Origin: JACCTI01 sp038237435 | GTDB taxonomy: Bacteria > Verrucomicrobiota > Verrucomicrobiia > Chthoniobacterales > UBA10450 | Assembly: GCA_038237435.1 (NCBI GenBank) | Contig: JBBRYT010000008.1 | Location: 1 to 64,000 of the forward strand | Length of the DNA stretch: 64,000 bases | Direction: 5' to 3' | Shown here: positions 51,322 through 60,929 of the stretch, piece after piece | How positions within the stretch are numbered: position 1 is the first letter of the stretch | How the letters are laid out: every line of letters starts with the position of its first letter | Notes under the pieces: generated by a model | Seen by the model: the letters and a program-made list of their open reading frames with translations, nothing else | Told to the model about the DNA's origin: nothing | Databases searched by the model: none | Position numbers and translations under genes: made by a program

Positions 51322-53489
51322 CGCTACATTCCGTGGAAGGAAAAGCCTGTGCCGAACGGGCGGAGAAGCTTTTTCAGCAAAGTCTGGCGGAGAACTACCG
51401 CAACACCGATCAGCTGTTCGAGAAGGTCCTGCTACTGCAATGGCTTGCGTGCATTGTCCTCGCTCTCCTCATGTCGGCGCAGACATGGATCGGCGAGAGC
51501 AGCCAGATCACCATTCACGTTTGGGCGGCGCTGCTGTTAGGCGGCGCGATCACGATTTCCCCCGTTTGGATGATTCGCGTTTGGCCGGGCGCGCGGTCGA
51601 CCCGCTACGTGGTGAGCATCGCGCAAATGCTCATGTCGGCTTTGCTCATTGGACTAACGGGCGGCCGCATCGAGACGCATTTCCACGTATTTGGTTCGCT
51701 GGTGATTCTTTCATTTTATCGCGACTGGCGCGTGCTCATTCCGGCGACAATTGTCGTAGGGCTGGATCATTTTCTGCGGGGGATTTATTGGCCTTACACG
51801 GTTTACGGTGTTTTGAATGCGAGTCCGTGGCGATCGTTCGAGCACGCCGGCTGGGTCGTCTTCGAGAATGTCTTTCTCGCTATCGCCTGTTTGCGCAGTG
51901 TGCAGGAAATACGCGCAGTCGCCAAACGCACGGCCGCTCTGGAAGCGAGCGAACGCGCATCGCGTCTGATTTTCGAACAAGCGCCCATAGGAATGATCGC
52001 GCTCGGACTTGACGAAAAATTCCTGCGAGTGAACGAGCGCTTCTGCCAGATGGTCGGCTATTCCGAGGAAGAACTTCTGCAATTAAAAGCCGAGCACATT
52101 ACCGCGCCCGAGGACATCGAGCCCGCGCGGAAGTTGGCTCAAGGGCTTATTGACGGCGCAGCGCGCTTTACCAGCGACAAGCGTTACGTGCGCAAGAACG
52201 GACAGCCGCTTTGGGTTAGTCGCACCGCTTGTTTGATGCGCGATTCTGAAGGTAATCCGAATCATTTCCTGCTGATGGTGGAGGACATCTCAGAACGCAA
52301 ACGGAGCGAAGCCGAATTGCGCGACGCCAAAGAAGATGCGGATCGCGCCAATCACGCCAAGAGCGAATTCCTTTCGCGCATGAGTCACGAATTGCGCACT
52401 CCGCTCAACGCCGTCCTCGGTTTCGGCCAACTGCTCGAGCGACAAAATCCGACCGACACGCAACGGACGCGTATTCGTTACATCATCAGTGCCGGACGTC
52501 ACTTGCTGAATCTGATTAATGAGGTGCTCGATATCAGCCGCATCGAAGCCGGCAACTTGCAGCTCTCGCTCGAGCCCGTCGCGGTGGCGGAAGTGTTGCA
52601 TGAAGCGCTCGATCTGATGCGCCCCATGGCCTCGGAACGCGACATCGAACTCAGCGTCTCAACGCAATTGGATAGCAGCTGTTATGTGTCGGCGGATCGC
52701 CAGCGCTTGAAACAAGTGCTGCTGAATTTGATGACCAATGCGGTCAAGTACACGCCACGCGCTGGAAAGGTGAATCTATCCGATGAGTTCAACGGCGGAC
52801 AGATCCGGTTGATCATTACCGACACCGGCGCCGGCATTCCGGTAGAGAAACTCTCGCGGCTCTTCACTCCTTTCGATCGTCTCGGCGCCGAGCATTCTGG
52901 CGTGGAAGGGACCGGCCTCGGTCTTGCACTTTGCCAGCGACTGGCTCACGCGATGGGGGGAACGCTCGGAGTAAAAAGTTCGGCCGGCAATGGCAGCACC
53001 TTCTGGGTAGAATTGCCGCTGACGGAATCGCCGCTGGATCGTCTCGCCGGTCAAATTAGAGAAGCGCAGGAGCGCCAGCACATCGTCGAAGAGCGCAAGA
53101 TTCTCTATATAGAAGACAACCTTTCCAATCTTACCTTGATCGAACAGCTGCTGATCGATGAGCCCGCGGTGCATTTGATCACGGCCATGCAAGGGCAACT
53201 GGGACTGGATCTTGCTCGTCAGCATTTGCCGGATTTGATTTTGCTCGATCTCCATCTGCCCGATTTACCGGGATGGGAAGTGCTCGCGCGTTTGCAGAAG
53301 GACAAACTCACTGCCGGAATTCCGGTGGTGGTGATCAGTGCGGACGCCACCGCGCGCCAGATCGAACGGCTGCTCACCGCCGGGGCACGTAGTTATCTGA
53401 CCAAGCCGATCGACATGAGTGAATTTTTGCGGGTGGTCGCCCAAACCAAAGCTTCGCCAAACACCGGAGAGGTGTGCGCCGCGGCCTAA
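51309..53489 (+). CDS. membrane hybrid sensor histidine kinase
   Basis: A 726-residue protein from the Met at 51309. Five or six helices (about residues 35-190) form a membrane sensor (LMSALLIGLTGGRIETHFHV). PAS follows (EQAPIGMIALGLDEKFLRVN), then HisKA (LSRMSHELRTPLNAVLGFGQ, phospho-His), the ATPase (NLMTNAVKYT, DTGAGIPVEKLSRLFTPFDR, GTGLGLALCQRL) and a receiver (LPDLILLDLHLPDLPGWEVL, YLTKPIDMSEF). Its stop TAA lies within a CCTAACGAG word that also leads to the next gene's GTG. It works with the response regulator next door. Confidence 0.93.
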   Translation: MSEIALHSVEGKACAERAEKLFQQSLAENYRNTDQLFEKVLLLQWLACIVLALLMSAQTWIGESSQITIHVWAALLLGGAITISPVWMIRVWPGARSTRYVVSIAQMLMSALLIGLTGGRIETHFHVFGSLVILSFYRDWRVLIPATIVVGLDHFLRGIYWPYTVYGVLNASPWRSFEHAGWVVFENVFLAIACLRSVQEIRAVAKRTAALEASERASRLIFEQAPIGMIALGLDEKFLRVNERFCQMVGYSEEELLQLKAEHITAPEDIEPARKLAQGLIDGAARFTSDKRYVRKNGQPLWVSRTACLMRDSEGNPNHFLLMVEDISERKRSEAELRDAKEDADRANHAKSEFLSRMSHELRTPLNAVLGFGQLLERQNPTDTQRTRIRYIISAGRHLLNLINEVLDISRIEAGNLQLSLEPVAVAEVLHEALDLMRPMASERDIELSVSTQLDSSCYVSADRQRLKQVLLNLMTNAVKYTPRAGKVNLSDEFNGGQIRLIITDTGAGIPVEKLSRLFTPFDRLGAEHSGVEGTGLGLALCQRLAHAMGGTLGVKSSAGNGSTFWVELPLTESPLDRLAGQIREAQERQHIVEERKILYIEDNLSNLTLIEQLLIDEPAVHLITAMQGQLGLDLARQHLPDLILLDLHLPDLPGWEVLARLQKDKLTAGIPVVVISADATARQIERLLTAGARSYLTKPIDMSEFLRVVAQTKASPNTGEVCAAA

Positions 53490-53492
53490 CGA

Positions 53493-54053
53493 GTGATCGC
53501 AACAGACTCATCCACTGTGCTTCCGGGCGATGCCGGAAAGAAGGATTCTACGGCGCTCGCGGTCGCGGTTCATCCGAAGATGAAAATTCTCATCATCGAT
53601 GACGAGCCGCTCAACATCGCTCTGCTGGAAGACATGCTCGGCGGGAGCGGTTACACTCGCGTGCAATCGCTGAACGATTCGCGTCTCGCGCTGCAAACCT
53701 GCGAGACTTGGACACCCGATCTCGTTTTGCTCGATCTGATGATGCCGTACGTGGATGGCTTGGCCGTTCTTGAATCAGTTCGCTCAGCGATGCGCGACGT
53801 TTTTCTGCCGATCATCGTCTTGACGGCAGACGCCGCCGAAGACACAAAGCGACGCGCCTTGCGCGCGGGCGCGACCGATTTTTTGCTCAAGCCGTTCGAC
53901 GAACTCGAAGTTCTTCTCCGCATCAACAACATGCTGGAGATGCGTCGTCTGCATCTCCAACTCGACATGCAGCGCGCCGCCTACGAAGAAGCCGTTCGAG
54001 CTCGCACTTGCGAGCTGCGCGAATTACGCGCGCAGATGGAAACGCGCCCGTAA
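53493..54053 (+). CDS. response regulator with C-terminal coiled coil
   Basis: A 186-residue protein from a GTG 3 bp after the kinase stop. KILIIDDEPLNIALLEDMLG, DLVLLDLMMPYVDGLAVLES (phospho-acceptor), LTADAAEDTKRRALRAG and DFLLKPFDELEVLLRINNML are complete receiver motifs. The tail (EAVRARTCELRELRAQMETR) is a coiled coil, typical of regulators that pass on to HD-GYP or GGDEF domains; here no output domain follows. It probably acts by dimerisation or as a relay for the kinase. Confidence 0.88.
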   Translation: MIATDSSTVLPGDAGKKDSTALAVAVHPKMKILIIDDEPLNIALLEDMLGGSGYTRVQSLNDSRLALQTCETWTPDLVLLDLMMPYVDGLAVLESVRSAMRDVFLPIIVLTADAAEDTKRRALRAGATDFLLKPFDELEVLLRINNMLEMRRLHLQLDMQRAAYEEAVRARTCELRELRAQMETRP

Positions 54054-54767
54054 TTACACTTTCTTTTTGGACGGTGCCGCTCGGACTGCGCGCGCCACGT
54101 TAACCGCGCGGTTCATCGCCCGTGAAGCTTCGGCGTAATTCCCCACACTGCGTTCGGCCTCGGCCAATCGCACCCACGCCGCAGGTTGTTGCGGAGCAAG
54201 CGCAATCAGCCGACGCGCTGCGGTTAAACCTTCCTGCCGTTGACCGACCGCCTGCGCACACATGCTGCGCACGGCCCAGCCACTTGCCGCCTGCGGTTCC
54301 AATTCTGTGACCCGCCGAATGTGCGGCAGCGCTGCTGCGTAATGTCCGCGTTTATACTCGGTCGCAGCGATGCCGAAATGACATAGGGCAAACTTCGGTT
54401 GCAGAGCGACCGCTTTGCGGAAAGCAGCAATCGCTTCCTCATCGTGATGCAAGGCGTCGGCATAAAGTCCGTGCAAGGCATGCGCGGATGCGCTCGCTGG
54501 ATAACGCGCGGTTAATTGCCGGGTCAATTCCATCCCGCGCTTGAACTGCTTTGTCTTCGAAGCCTGCGCGATCTCCTTCACCAACGGATCGCGCATCGCC
54601 GCGTCGGTCATGCGCCAGACGCGTTCGTCGGGCTTGACCAGTTTTTCCGGAGCGGGCAGTTTTTTTAAGAGTCGATCGATTTCGGGATCGCTCGCCGCCG
54701 ACGCATTAGACCTAACGAGTGCAAGAACGAGAACGGCGACAAAGAGCGCGCGAAAGCGAAACTTCAT
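54054..54767 (-). CDS. exported TPR-repeat protein
   Basis: A 237-residue protein from the Met at 54767, with a signal peptide (RFRALFVAVLVLALVRSNAS). After a short linker, five or six TPR-like helix pairs: GMELTRQLTARYPASASAHA, DEEAIAAFRKAVALQPKFAL, GHYAAALPHIRRVTELEPQA, GLTAARRLIALAPQQPAAWV, GNYAEASRAMNRAVNVARAV. TPRs hold protein-protein contacts. The partner is unknown. It converges with the response-regulator gene (adjacent stops). Confidence 0.85.
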   Translation of the reverse strand: MKFRFRALFVAVLVLALVRSNASAASDPEIDRLLKKLPAPEKLVKPDERVWRMTDAAMRDPLVKEIAQASKTKQFKRGMELTRQLTARYPASASAHALHGLYADALHHDEEAIAAFRKAVALQPKFALCHFGIAATEYKRGHYAAALPHIRRVTELEPQAASGWAVRSMCAQAVGQRQEGLTAARRLIALAPQQPAAWVRLAEAERSVGNYAEASRAMNRAVNVARAVRAAPSKKKV

Positions 54768-54853
54768 AGTGAATCGTAACCGAAAAGGTAAATCTTCGTC
54801 CAAAGTAAATTATGCCCCTTGTTAGGCCAAGGGCCCGCTGCTACAGAGCACAA

Positions 54854-55708
54854 GTGTCGCGGGTTTTCGTTAAATTTTTCCTCTTTCTGGCTGTTTTCTG
54901 CGCGTCGGCGATGCATGCCGCCTGCGTCTGGAAAGTCACCAGGGACGATGGCAAATTTTTGTATCTCGGCGGTTCCGTCCACGCCTTGCGCAAAAGCGAC
55001 TATCCGCTGCCCGCTTCGTACGCACAGGCTTTCGACGCTTCATCCCGGCTCGTCCTGGAAGTGGACAAGCAAAGTTTATTCGGTCTCAACAAGGTTTTAG
55101 ACAACGAAGGCAAATACCGGCATGGCGATAGTTTGAAAAATCATGTCGATCCGCGCACCTACGCGTGGCTTCGCCGGTTATTCGAACTCATGAATATTCC
55201 CGAGGAAAACTTCCTGCAATACAAGCCGTGGTACATCGTGGAGATCTTACAATCTGGTTCAACGCATCGAGCCATGCCGGATATGGGCGTCGATGAATTC
55301 CTCATGCGGCGCGCGGAAAAGAAATCGATGCCAGTCATCGGTCTCGAAAGCATGATGGAACACGCGCGCGTTTTTTCCGGCTTGAGCGATCGCGAGAGTG
55401 AAATTCTCTTGCTCACCACCTTCATTCCCACCGCCTCCGACCCGGCACTGCGCGACAAATTGATTTCCGCCTGGCGACGCGGGGACTGCGAAGCCCTCAT
55501 GCAAATGACCAAGAAAGGCTTCGATGAATTTCCTGCGTTTGGCGAGCGGCTGCTGGATGCGCGCAACCGCGCGTGGATCCCAAAGATCGAAAGCTATTTC
55601 GCGAGCGGAAAAGTATATTTCGTCGTTGTCGGCAGTGCCCATTTCGGCGGCAGTAACGGCGTTCTCGCCCTGCTCCGCGCGAAAGGTTACCAGATCGAGC
55701 AGATGTAA
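54854..55708 (+). CDS. TraB/GumN-family secreted protein
   Basis: A 284-residue protein from a GTG at 54854 (an alternative Met is 19 codons later), with a signal peptide (FVKFFLFLAVFCASAMHA). Family landmarks: CVWKVTRDDGKFLYLGGSVH, ALRKSDYPLPASYAQAFDAS, LVLEVDKQSLFGLNK, GVDEFLMRRAEKKSMPVIGL, ESMMEHARVFSGL, and VYFVVVGSAHFGGSNGVLAL. TraB/GumN proteins are metalloprotease-like; the two G-x-x-H sites (GSVHAL and GSAHF) are likely metal ligands. The target is unknown. Confidence 0.87.
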   Translation: MSRVFVKFFLFLAVFCASAMHAACVWKVTRDDGKFLYLGGSVHALRKSDYPLPASYAQAFDASSRLVLEVDKQSLFGLNKVLDNEGKYRHGDSLKNHVDPRTYAWLRRLFELMNIPEENFLQYKPWYIVEILQSGSTHRAMPDMGVDEFLMRRAEKKSMPVIGLESMMEHARVFSGLSDRESEILLLTTFIPTASDPALRDKLISAWRRGDCEALMQMTKKGFDEFPAFGERLLDARNRAWIPKIESYFASGKVYFVVVGSAHFGGSNGVLALLRAKGYQIEQM

Positions 55709-55776
55709 GCGGCGCGAGCGCGCCCACTCGATAATTTTCTTGCAGCGAAATTCTGCGCCGGACTAAATGCCGGTGA

Positions 55777-57915
55777 GTGAAATTTTTCCGCAACGCAGGA
55801 GTTTGGCTCGGTGCGTTCGGGTGCGCACTTTTGTTCTCGAATTGCGCCAAGAAAAATCCGGAAGACGAAGCGAAGCTCGCCGGTCTAACGACTGCTGATT
55901 TCCCGCAGATTACCGCCGACGTTTTCAAAGAGATGGATGGCGGCATCGCTCTCCCGCCGGATGCGATCATGGGCCGGAATGCCTGGAATCTTTGGACGGG
56001 CGGGAACCAGCATTTTTGGAATCACGTCGCGCAGGACAGTTACGGCCTGATGGATTTGCTCAAGATGCTCGACAACCGCAAATACAAACGCGGCGAGCGT
56101 TTCGCGACCTTGGGACTCTCGAACCAACCGGGTTTTCACGCGCCGGATAAACCGGATGAATACGGTCTCTACCTCGATCAGCCTAACGACACCTCCAATC
56201 CGGAGCCGGCCGGCGTCGACACGAAAGTTTACGGAAAACCGTCCGGCGTGATGGGCTTCCGCTTGTTCCCGAATCCGGAGTTCGATGAGAAAGCCAAACA
56301 GCGCTGGGGGGACGGCAAGGCATACATGGACAAGCCGTCGTTCTACAACGACAACACACTCGTTAGACCATATCGCGTCGGTGTTGCCTGCGGCGCTTGT
56401 CACATCTCGCCCTTGCCGACAAACCCACCGGGCGATCCCGCGGAACCGAAGTGGGAGAATTTAGCGTCAGCAATTGGCAATCAGTACTTCCGCGAAGGAA
56501 AAGTTTTCGCGGCCAACGTCGACAAACAAGGTTTCTTCTATCAAATGCTGCAGGCGCAACCGCCCGGCACTTCCGACACTTCGCGCATCGCGACCGATCA
56601 CATCAATAATCCGAATGCGATCAATCCGATTTTCCTCCTCGGCGAACGGATGCGCATTCAAGTTCCCGAACATTTGGCTGGCGGAACTTTAGCGCTCCCC
56701 GGCACAAAGGCGGAGATGCCAGTGGCTCACATCCTGAAGGATGGGGCGGATTCCATTGGCGTGCCCGGTGCCACCATCCGCGTTTACGTCAACATCGGAA
56801 TGTTCTCCGAGTATTGGCTCACGCGACACAATCGGCTGATCGGTCTGTTTCCGCCGCAAAAGCCATTTGAAATTCCGTATGCGCGTGAGCATTCCGTTTT
56901 TTGGCGTGCGACAGAGGAGCGCCTGAACAACATCGCGGCCTTCTTCACGCATTTGCAACCATTCCATTTGGCCGATGCGCCGGATGGACCCTCGTTTGTC
57001 ACTACCGATCAGGCCGTGATGACTCGCGGTGGACAAGTCTTTGCCGAAAGTTGCGCGTCGTGTCATTCCAGCCAGCAGCCGCCGAATGGCGTCGATGCGC
57101 AATCGGCCGAAGGTAAGGCATGGTTTCGCGACAAAATTGCCAAGAACGAATTTCTTAAGGACAACTTCCTTTCCAACGAAGCGCGCATTCCGCTCGCGCA
57201 AATAAAAACGAATGCCGCACGCGCCTTCGGCACGAACGCCAAGCGCGACCACATCTGGGATAATTTCTCGTCGGAAGATTACAAGAAACTCACCCCGTCC
57301 GAGGAAGTGGACTTTTTCAATCCGTTCGATGAAACGCAGCCGATTAAATTCCAACCGGCGAAGAAGAACACCGGACCGGGTTACTATCGCGTGCCATCAC
57401 TCGTTAGTCTGTGGAGCTCAGCGCCTTTCCTTCACAACAACTCGTTAGGCAAATTTACCGGCGATCCTTCTGTGGCTGGACGAATGGACGCCTTCAACGA
57501 CGCCGCGGAGAAATTGCTCTGGCCGGAAAAACGGCTGGGTAAAGACTCCATCTGGCGCACGCAGGAGGAATGCAAATTACAGCTGCGAAAGGAATACCTC
57601 CCGGCGCCTTTGCAAAAAATGGCCGACCCGGACGGTTACGTTAGGCTTGGTCCGATTCCCAAAGGCACGCCGATTAATCTCATTGCCAATCTCGAACCCG
57701 ATCTCGTTCAGGCGCTCAAGCTCGCGACCGAGCTGGCGCCTACTTTGCTCGGGGCCGATCCGGAGCACGCGCGCGCTCAGATGATGAAAGCGGTTCCGGA
57801 TTTAATCGCGGCCAACAAATGTCCCGATTTCATCGAAGATAAAGGTCATTATTTCGGAACTGACTTGCCCGACGATGACAAACGCGCCTTGATCGAATTT
57901 CTCAAGACCTTGTAA
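55777..57915 (+). CDS. large di-haem cytochrome c lipoprotein-like protein
   Basis: A 712-residue protein from a GTG. The signal (GAFGCALLFSNCAKKN) ends in a Cys that could be lipidated, though the lipobox is not classic. Two haem-attachment motifs are seen: ACGACH near residue 207 and SCASCH near residue 428. Sections such as YYRVPSLVSLWSSAPFLHNN, SLGKFTG and LPDDDKRALIEFLKTL are those of large di-haem cytochromes with a peroxidase-like C-terminal module. It starts a rightward operon with catalase-like and DyP-like proteins and would feed electrons or peroxide chemistry on the outside of the membrane. Confidence 0.82.
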   Translation: MKFFRNAGVWLGAFGCALLFSNCAKKNPEDEAKLAGLTTADFPQITADVFKEMDGGIALPPDAIMGRNAWNLWTGGNQHFWNHVAQDSYGLMDLLKMLDNRKYKRGERFATLGLSNQPGFHAPDKPDEYGLYLDQPNDTSNPEPAGVDTKVYGKPSGVMGFRLFPNPEFDEKAKQRWGDGKAYMDKPSFYNDNTLVRPYRVGVACGACHISPLPTNPPGDPAEPKWENLASAIGNQYFREGKVFAANVDKQGFFYQMLQAQPPGTSDTSRIATDHINNPNAINPIFLLGERMRIQVPEHLAGGTLALPGTKAEMPVAHILKDGADSIGVPGATIRVYVNIGMFSEYWLTRHNRLIGLFPPQKPFEIPYAREHSVFWRATEERLNNIAAFFTHLQPFHLADAPDGPSFVTTDQAVMTRGGQVFAESCASCHSSQQPPNGVDAQSAEGKAWFRDKIAKNEFLKDNFLSNEARIPLAQIKTNAARAFGTNAKRDHIWDNFSSEDYKKLTPSEEVDFFNPFDETQPIKFQPAKKNTGPGYYRVPSLVSLWSSAPFLHNNSLGKFTGDPSVAGRMDAFNDAAEKLLWPEKRLGKDSIWRTQEECKLQLRKEYLPAPLQKMADPDGYVRLGPIPKGTPINLIANLEPDLVQALKLATELAPTLLGADPEHARAQMMKAVPDLIAANKCPDFIEDKGHYFGTDLPDDDKRALIEFLKTL

Positions 57916-57925
57916 CCTAACGAGT

Positions 57926-58372
57926 ATGCCAACCATTACCGATCCGCACGAGTTTCTGAAAATGTCGGGCGATCAGCTCGACGAAATCTTTCGCGATAGT
58001 GACGCTGGAAATATTCCGCAAGGGGAAGGGAACGGCGTCGCCATCATCGCACCGGGCACGGCTGTCTCCGACGAGATCGCTTGGTTCGTGAATGTCTTCA
58101 CCTGGAAGGGTAAAGTCTTCGATCCCGTAAAAGGCGAATTGCGAAACAAGATTCTACCGATCGGCGTGAAAGCGATCGTGGCCAAGGTTTACAAGGACAA
58201 GAGCTGGTTCGACCAGAAAGAATGTATCGTGCTCGATTACTCCAAGACTTCGCTGGTGGCGCATTGGATCCGCGATGAAATCCGCGAGGTCAGTCCCGGG
58301 ATTTATCTCGGTCTTGTTTATTGGAGCAAGAAAAAGCTGATACACTTCGCGTTGCAGTTTCCGAAGGCCTAA
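57926..58372 (+). CDS. small protein of unknown function in the peroxidase operon
   Basis: A 148-residue soluble protein, 10 bp after the cytochrome. EFLKMSGDQLDEIFRDSDAG, IPQGEGNGVAIIAPGTAVSD, FTWKGKVFDPVKGELRNKIL, LDYSKTSLVAHWIRDEIREV and PGIYLGLVYWSKKKLIHFAL suggest a lipocalin-like beta barrel that could hold a lipid or haem-like ligand; this is a guess. It contains no Cys-x-x-Cys-His motif. Both its upstream gap and its stop carry CCTAACGAG (57916, 58368). Confidence 0.65.
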   Translation: MPTITDPHEFLKMSGDQLDEIFRDSDAGNIPQGEGNGVAIIAPGTAVSDEIAWFVNVFTWKGKVFDPVKGELRNKILPIGVKAIVAKVYKDKSWFDQKECIVLDYSKTSLVAHWIRDEIREVSPGIYLGLVYWSKKKLIHFALQFPKA

Positions 58373-58385
58373 CGAGTAGTTAATT

Positions 58386-59642
58386 ATGGCTGGCGTTGAA
58401 GAAAATCCGCCGCCGCCGATCATCAATCAAAGTCGGCCAATGCCGAGGGCCGACACCGGCTCGGCCTTTCTTAACTGGCTGAGCGAGACTTCGACGTTCC
58501 TCCTCCACATGGAACGGCGGATCGATCCGTGGATTCGCCCGGTCTTCGACGAAGTCTTGCGCGATCCGCTTGCGCGCCTAACGACTGCTTTAATCAACCT
58601 GCAGCGGCCTAACGAAGGATTGAAACTCGCGGAAGAAAAACTCTTGCCCGGCGAAGAAGAGTTTCTCGACTCGATTATCAACAGTTTCACGCAGCAGATG
58701 CAAAAATTGTGGAAGCCGGGCGGCATGGAGCGTGGCGGGAACACGAAGACGCAAGGTATCTGTCGCGGCGAGTTCATTGTGCACGACAACTTGCCGCCGC
58801 AATTTCGCCACGGGATTTATGCGCAGCCGCAGAAGTTTCCCGCCTGGGTTCGCTTTTCCGGTCCCGGTCCCTACATCACGCCGGACATCGACGACGTCGG
58901 CTTCATGAGCATCAGCATCAAACTCATGGGGGTGCCTGGTCCGAAGTTGGTCGATACCGAAAAATTCACGCTCGATATGTTTGGCGTTTCCACGCCGACC
59001 TTCGTTACGCCCGACACGAAAGCGAATGCACAACTGCAAATACAGAGCCTAACGAACGCACAGATTTTCTATTTTTTGAATTTCCACCGGCCGCATGTCT
59101 GCGATCTCATCATGCAATCGCTCTTCATCAAAACGCAGAGCAGTCCCTTCGAAGCGCCCTATTTTAGCTGCGTGCCTTACTTGTTAGGCGAAGGCCAGGC
59201 CATGCAATATTCCGTCTGGCCGAAGTCGAACAAAAAGACCCCGATTCCAAATCTGCCCAACCGGCCGCCGGATAATTATCTGCGCGAGGCGATGGTAAAG
59301 TCGTTAACCGAAGGCGATGTCGAATTCGATATTCGTCTGCAATTGCAAACCGATCCGCATTTAATGCCGATCGAAAATAACGCCGTGCTTTGGCCGGAAA
59401 AAATTTCACCACGCGTTTCCGTCGCGACCTTGCGTCTCCCGAAACAGAAATTCGATTCGCTCACGCAATTGGAGTTCGCGAAAAAACTTTCCTACAATCC
59501 GTGGCATACCATTGCGGAGCATCGGCCGCTGGGAAATCAGAGTCGCGCGCGCAAAAGAATGTACGAAACGCTTGCGCAATTGCGTCATCACTTGAACGCG
59601 GTGCCCCATTACGAACCGACCGGCGAGGAGACTTTCGAGTAA
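58386..59642 (+). CDS. catalase-fold haem protein, probably not a classical catalase
   Basis: A 418-residue protein. The catalase-like core is visible: GICRGEFIVHDNLPPQFRHG, YAQPQKFPAWVRFSGPGPYI, DDVGFMSISIKLMGVPGPKL and, at the end, HRPLGNQSRARKRMYETLAQ, the R-x-x-x-Y haem-ligand helix. At the place where catalases carry the distal His (H-A-K-G), this protein reads K-T-Q-G, so dismutation of hydrogen peroxide by the normal mechanism is doubtful. Related proteins handle lipid hydroperoxides. A start 13 bp after the previous gene fits co-transcription. Confidence 0.8.
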   Translation: MAGVEENPPPPIINQSRPMPRADTGSAFLNWLSETSTFLLHMERRIDPWIRPVFDEVLRDPLARLTTALINLQRPNEGLKLAEEKLLPGEEEFLDSIINSFTQQMQKLWKPGGMERGGNTKTQGICRGEFIVHDNLPPQFRHGIYAQPQKFPAWVRFSGPGPYITPDIDDVGFMSISIKLMGVPGPKLVDTEKFTLDMFGVSTPTFVTPDTKANAQLQIQSLTNAQIFYFLNFHRPHVCDLIMQSLFIKTQSSPFEAPYFSCVPYLLGEGQAMQYSVWPKSNKKTPIPNLPNRPPDNYLREAMVKSLTEGDVEFDIRLQLQTDPHLMPIENNAVLWPEKISPRVSVATLRLPKQKFDSLTQLEFAKKLSYNPWHTIAEHRPLGNQSRARKRMYETLAQLRHHLNAVPHYEPTGEETFE

Positions 59643-59648
59643 CGCGTC

Positions 59649-60929
59649 GTGACGCCGCAATCAAACTTCATGGTTCTGGGGGCGATTATTCCGTCGCGCG
59701 AAGTCGAGCTGAGGCAGTTGCTCGATTCGATGAATGACAGTCCCGGCATAGTAAACGTGAACAACGCCCTCATTCCTTTCGCGCAATTCGATAAGCTGCA
59801 CTTATCGCGCCTGCTTATTCTCGATGACAAGACTCTGGAAGACGCGCGCATGCACGGCAGCGGCCCAACGCCGACCTATCCATTGTATCTCGCTTTTTTG
59901 GGCGACATCGATGGCGAAGAAAATGATTTTCTGGCCGAGCTGGCGCAGAAAGCGGGGGACGGCCTGCGCAAAATTTTTGCCTGTGCGGGCTTCGATCCGC
60001 AGACCGATCTGCTTGCGTTTCTGAAGCTGCACCGCGCCCCGCCGATTGCGAATTACATCAACTGGCGCGGCCGCACCGTTCGCCGCATCCAGGAAGAAGC
60101 GGGCTTGCGCGAAGCACTCGTTAGGCAAGTGGGAGGCTTACCCGCGCAACAACTGCACACGAAGTTGCGGCAATTTGTTCAAGCTGAGCAAGCGGCCGGT
60201 CGTCTTGGGTTAACTCCCGAACAGCCGACGCCGTCCGATTGGTCCATTAAGAATGCGCTCCACCTGATCGCTGTTCCACTGCTCGTCCTGCTTTTTTTGC
60301 CGCCGCTTATTCTGATCCTGCCCTTGTATATTTTGTGGTTGCGCCACCTCGAGAAAACCGACCCGGAACTTGTTTGGCGGGTGGATCAGAAACACGCCGA
60401 TCATTTGTCGTCCCTGGAAGACCACGACGTCACCAATCAATTCAGCTTACTAGGAAGCATCAAGCCGGGCCTCGTCCGGCTCGCGACCCTGGTCGGCGTT
60501 CTCCTCTCGGTTGATTATGCCGCGCGACATCTGGTGAGACGCGGCCGCCTCGGACGTGTCCGGTCGATTCATTTCGCGCGCTGGGTTTTCCTCGACGGCA
60601 CCAAGCGAATGGTCTTTTTCAGCAATTACGACGGCACGGTCGAGAGCTACATGGACGATTTCATCAACAAAGCGGGCTTCGGTCTCAACGCTTTTCTCGG
60701 TAATGGAATCGGCTACCTCAAGACCAACTGGCTCGTGCTCGATGGCTGTAAGGACGAACAAAAATATCGGAACTTTCTGCGCCGTCATACTCTGCCGACG
60801 CAGGTCTGGTACAAAGCTTATCCCGGTTTGACCGCCATCGATTTGGAAAGAAATACCCTCCTCCGGGAAGGGATCGAGTCCTCGCACTTGAGCGAAGAGG
60901 AAGCGCGCGCCTGGGCCGCACTTTTATGA
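59649..60929 (+). CDS. two-domain membrane protein of the peroxidase operon
   Basis: A 426-residue protein from a GTG. Two soluble domains flank membrane helices (about residues 207-235). The domains resemble each other by eye: LHLSRLLILDD...YPLYLAFLGDIDGEENDFL near residues 50-100 and IHFARWVFLDGTKRMVFFSN, YDGTVESYMDDF near 310-345. Each resembles a ferredoxin-like half of the DyP fold, hinting at an internal duplication. No haem ligand is clear. It overlaps the next gene (ATGA), a DyP-type enzyme, so the two products are probably made together. Confidence 0.65.
   Translation: MTPQSNFMVLGAIIPSREVELRQLLDSMNDSPGIVNVNNALIPFAQFDKLHLSRLLILDDKTLEDARMHGSGPTPTYPLYLAFLGDIDGEENDFLAELAQKAGDGLRKIFACAGFDPQTDLLAFLKLHRAPPIANYINWRGRTVRRIQEEAGLREALVRQVGGLPAQQLHTKLRQFVQAEQAAGRLGLTPEQPTPSDWSIKNALHLIAVPLLVLLFLPPLILILPLYILWLRHLEKTDPELVWRVDQKHADHLSSLEDHDVTNQFSLLGSIKPGLVRLATLVGVLLSVDYAARHLVRRGRLGRVRSIHFARWVFLDGTKRMVFFSNYDGTVESYMDDFINKAGFGLNAFLGNGIGYLKTNWLVLDGCKDEQKYRNFLRRHTLPTQVWYKAYPGLTAIDLERNTLLREGIESSHLSEEEARAWAALL

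Noticed and set aside
56397..56609. Alternative frames inside the cytochrome gene
   Set aside because: They lack domains and lie in a gene with intact haem motifs.
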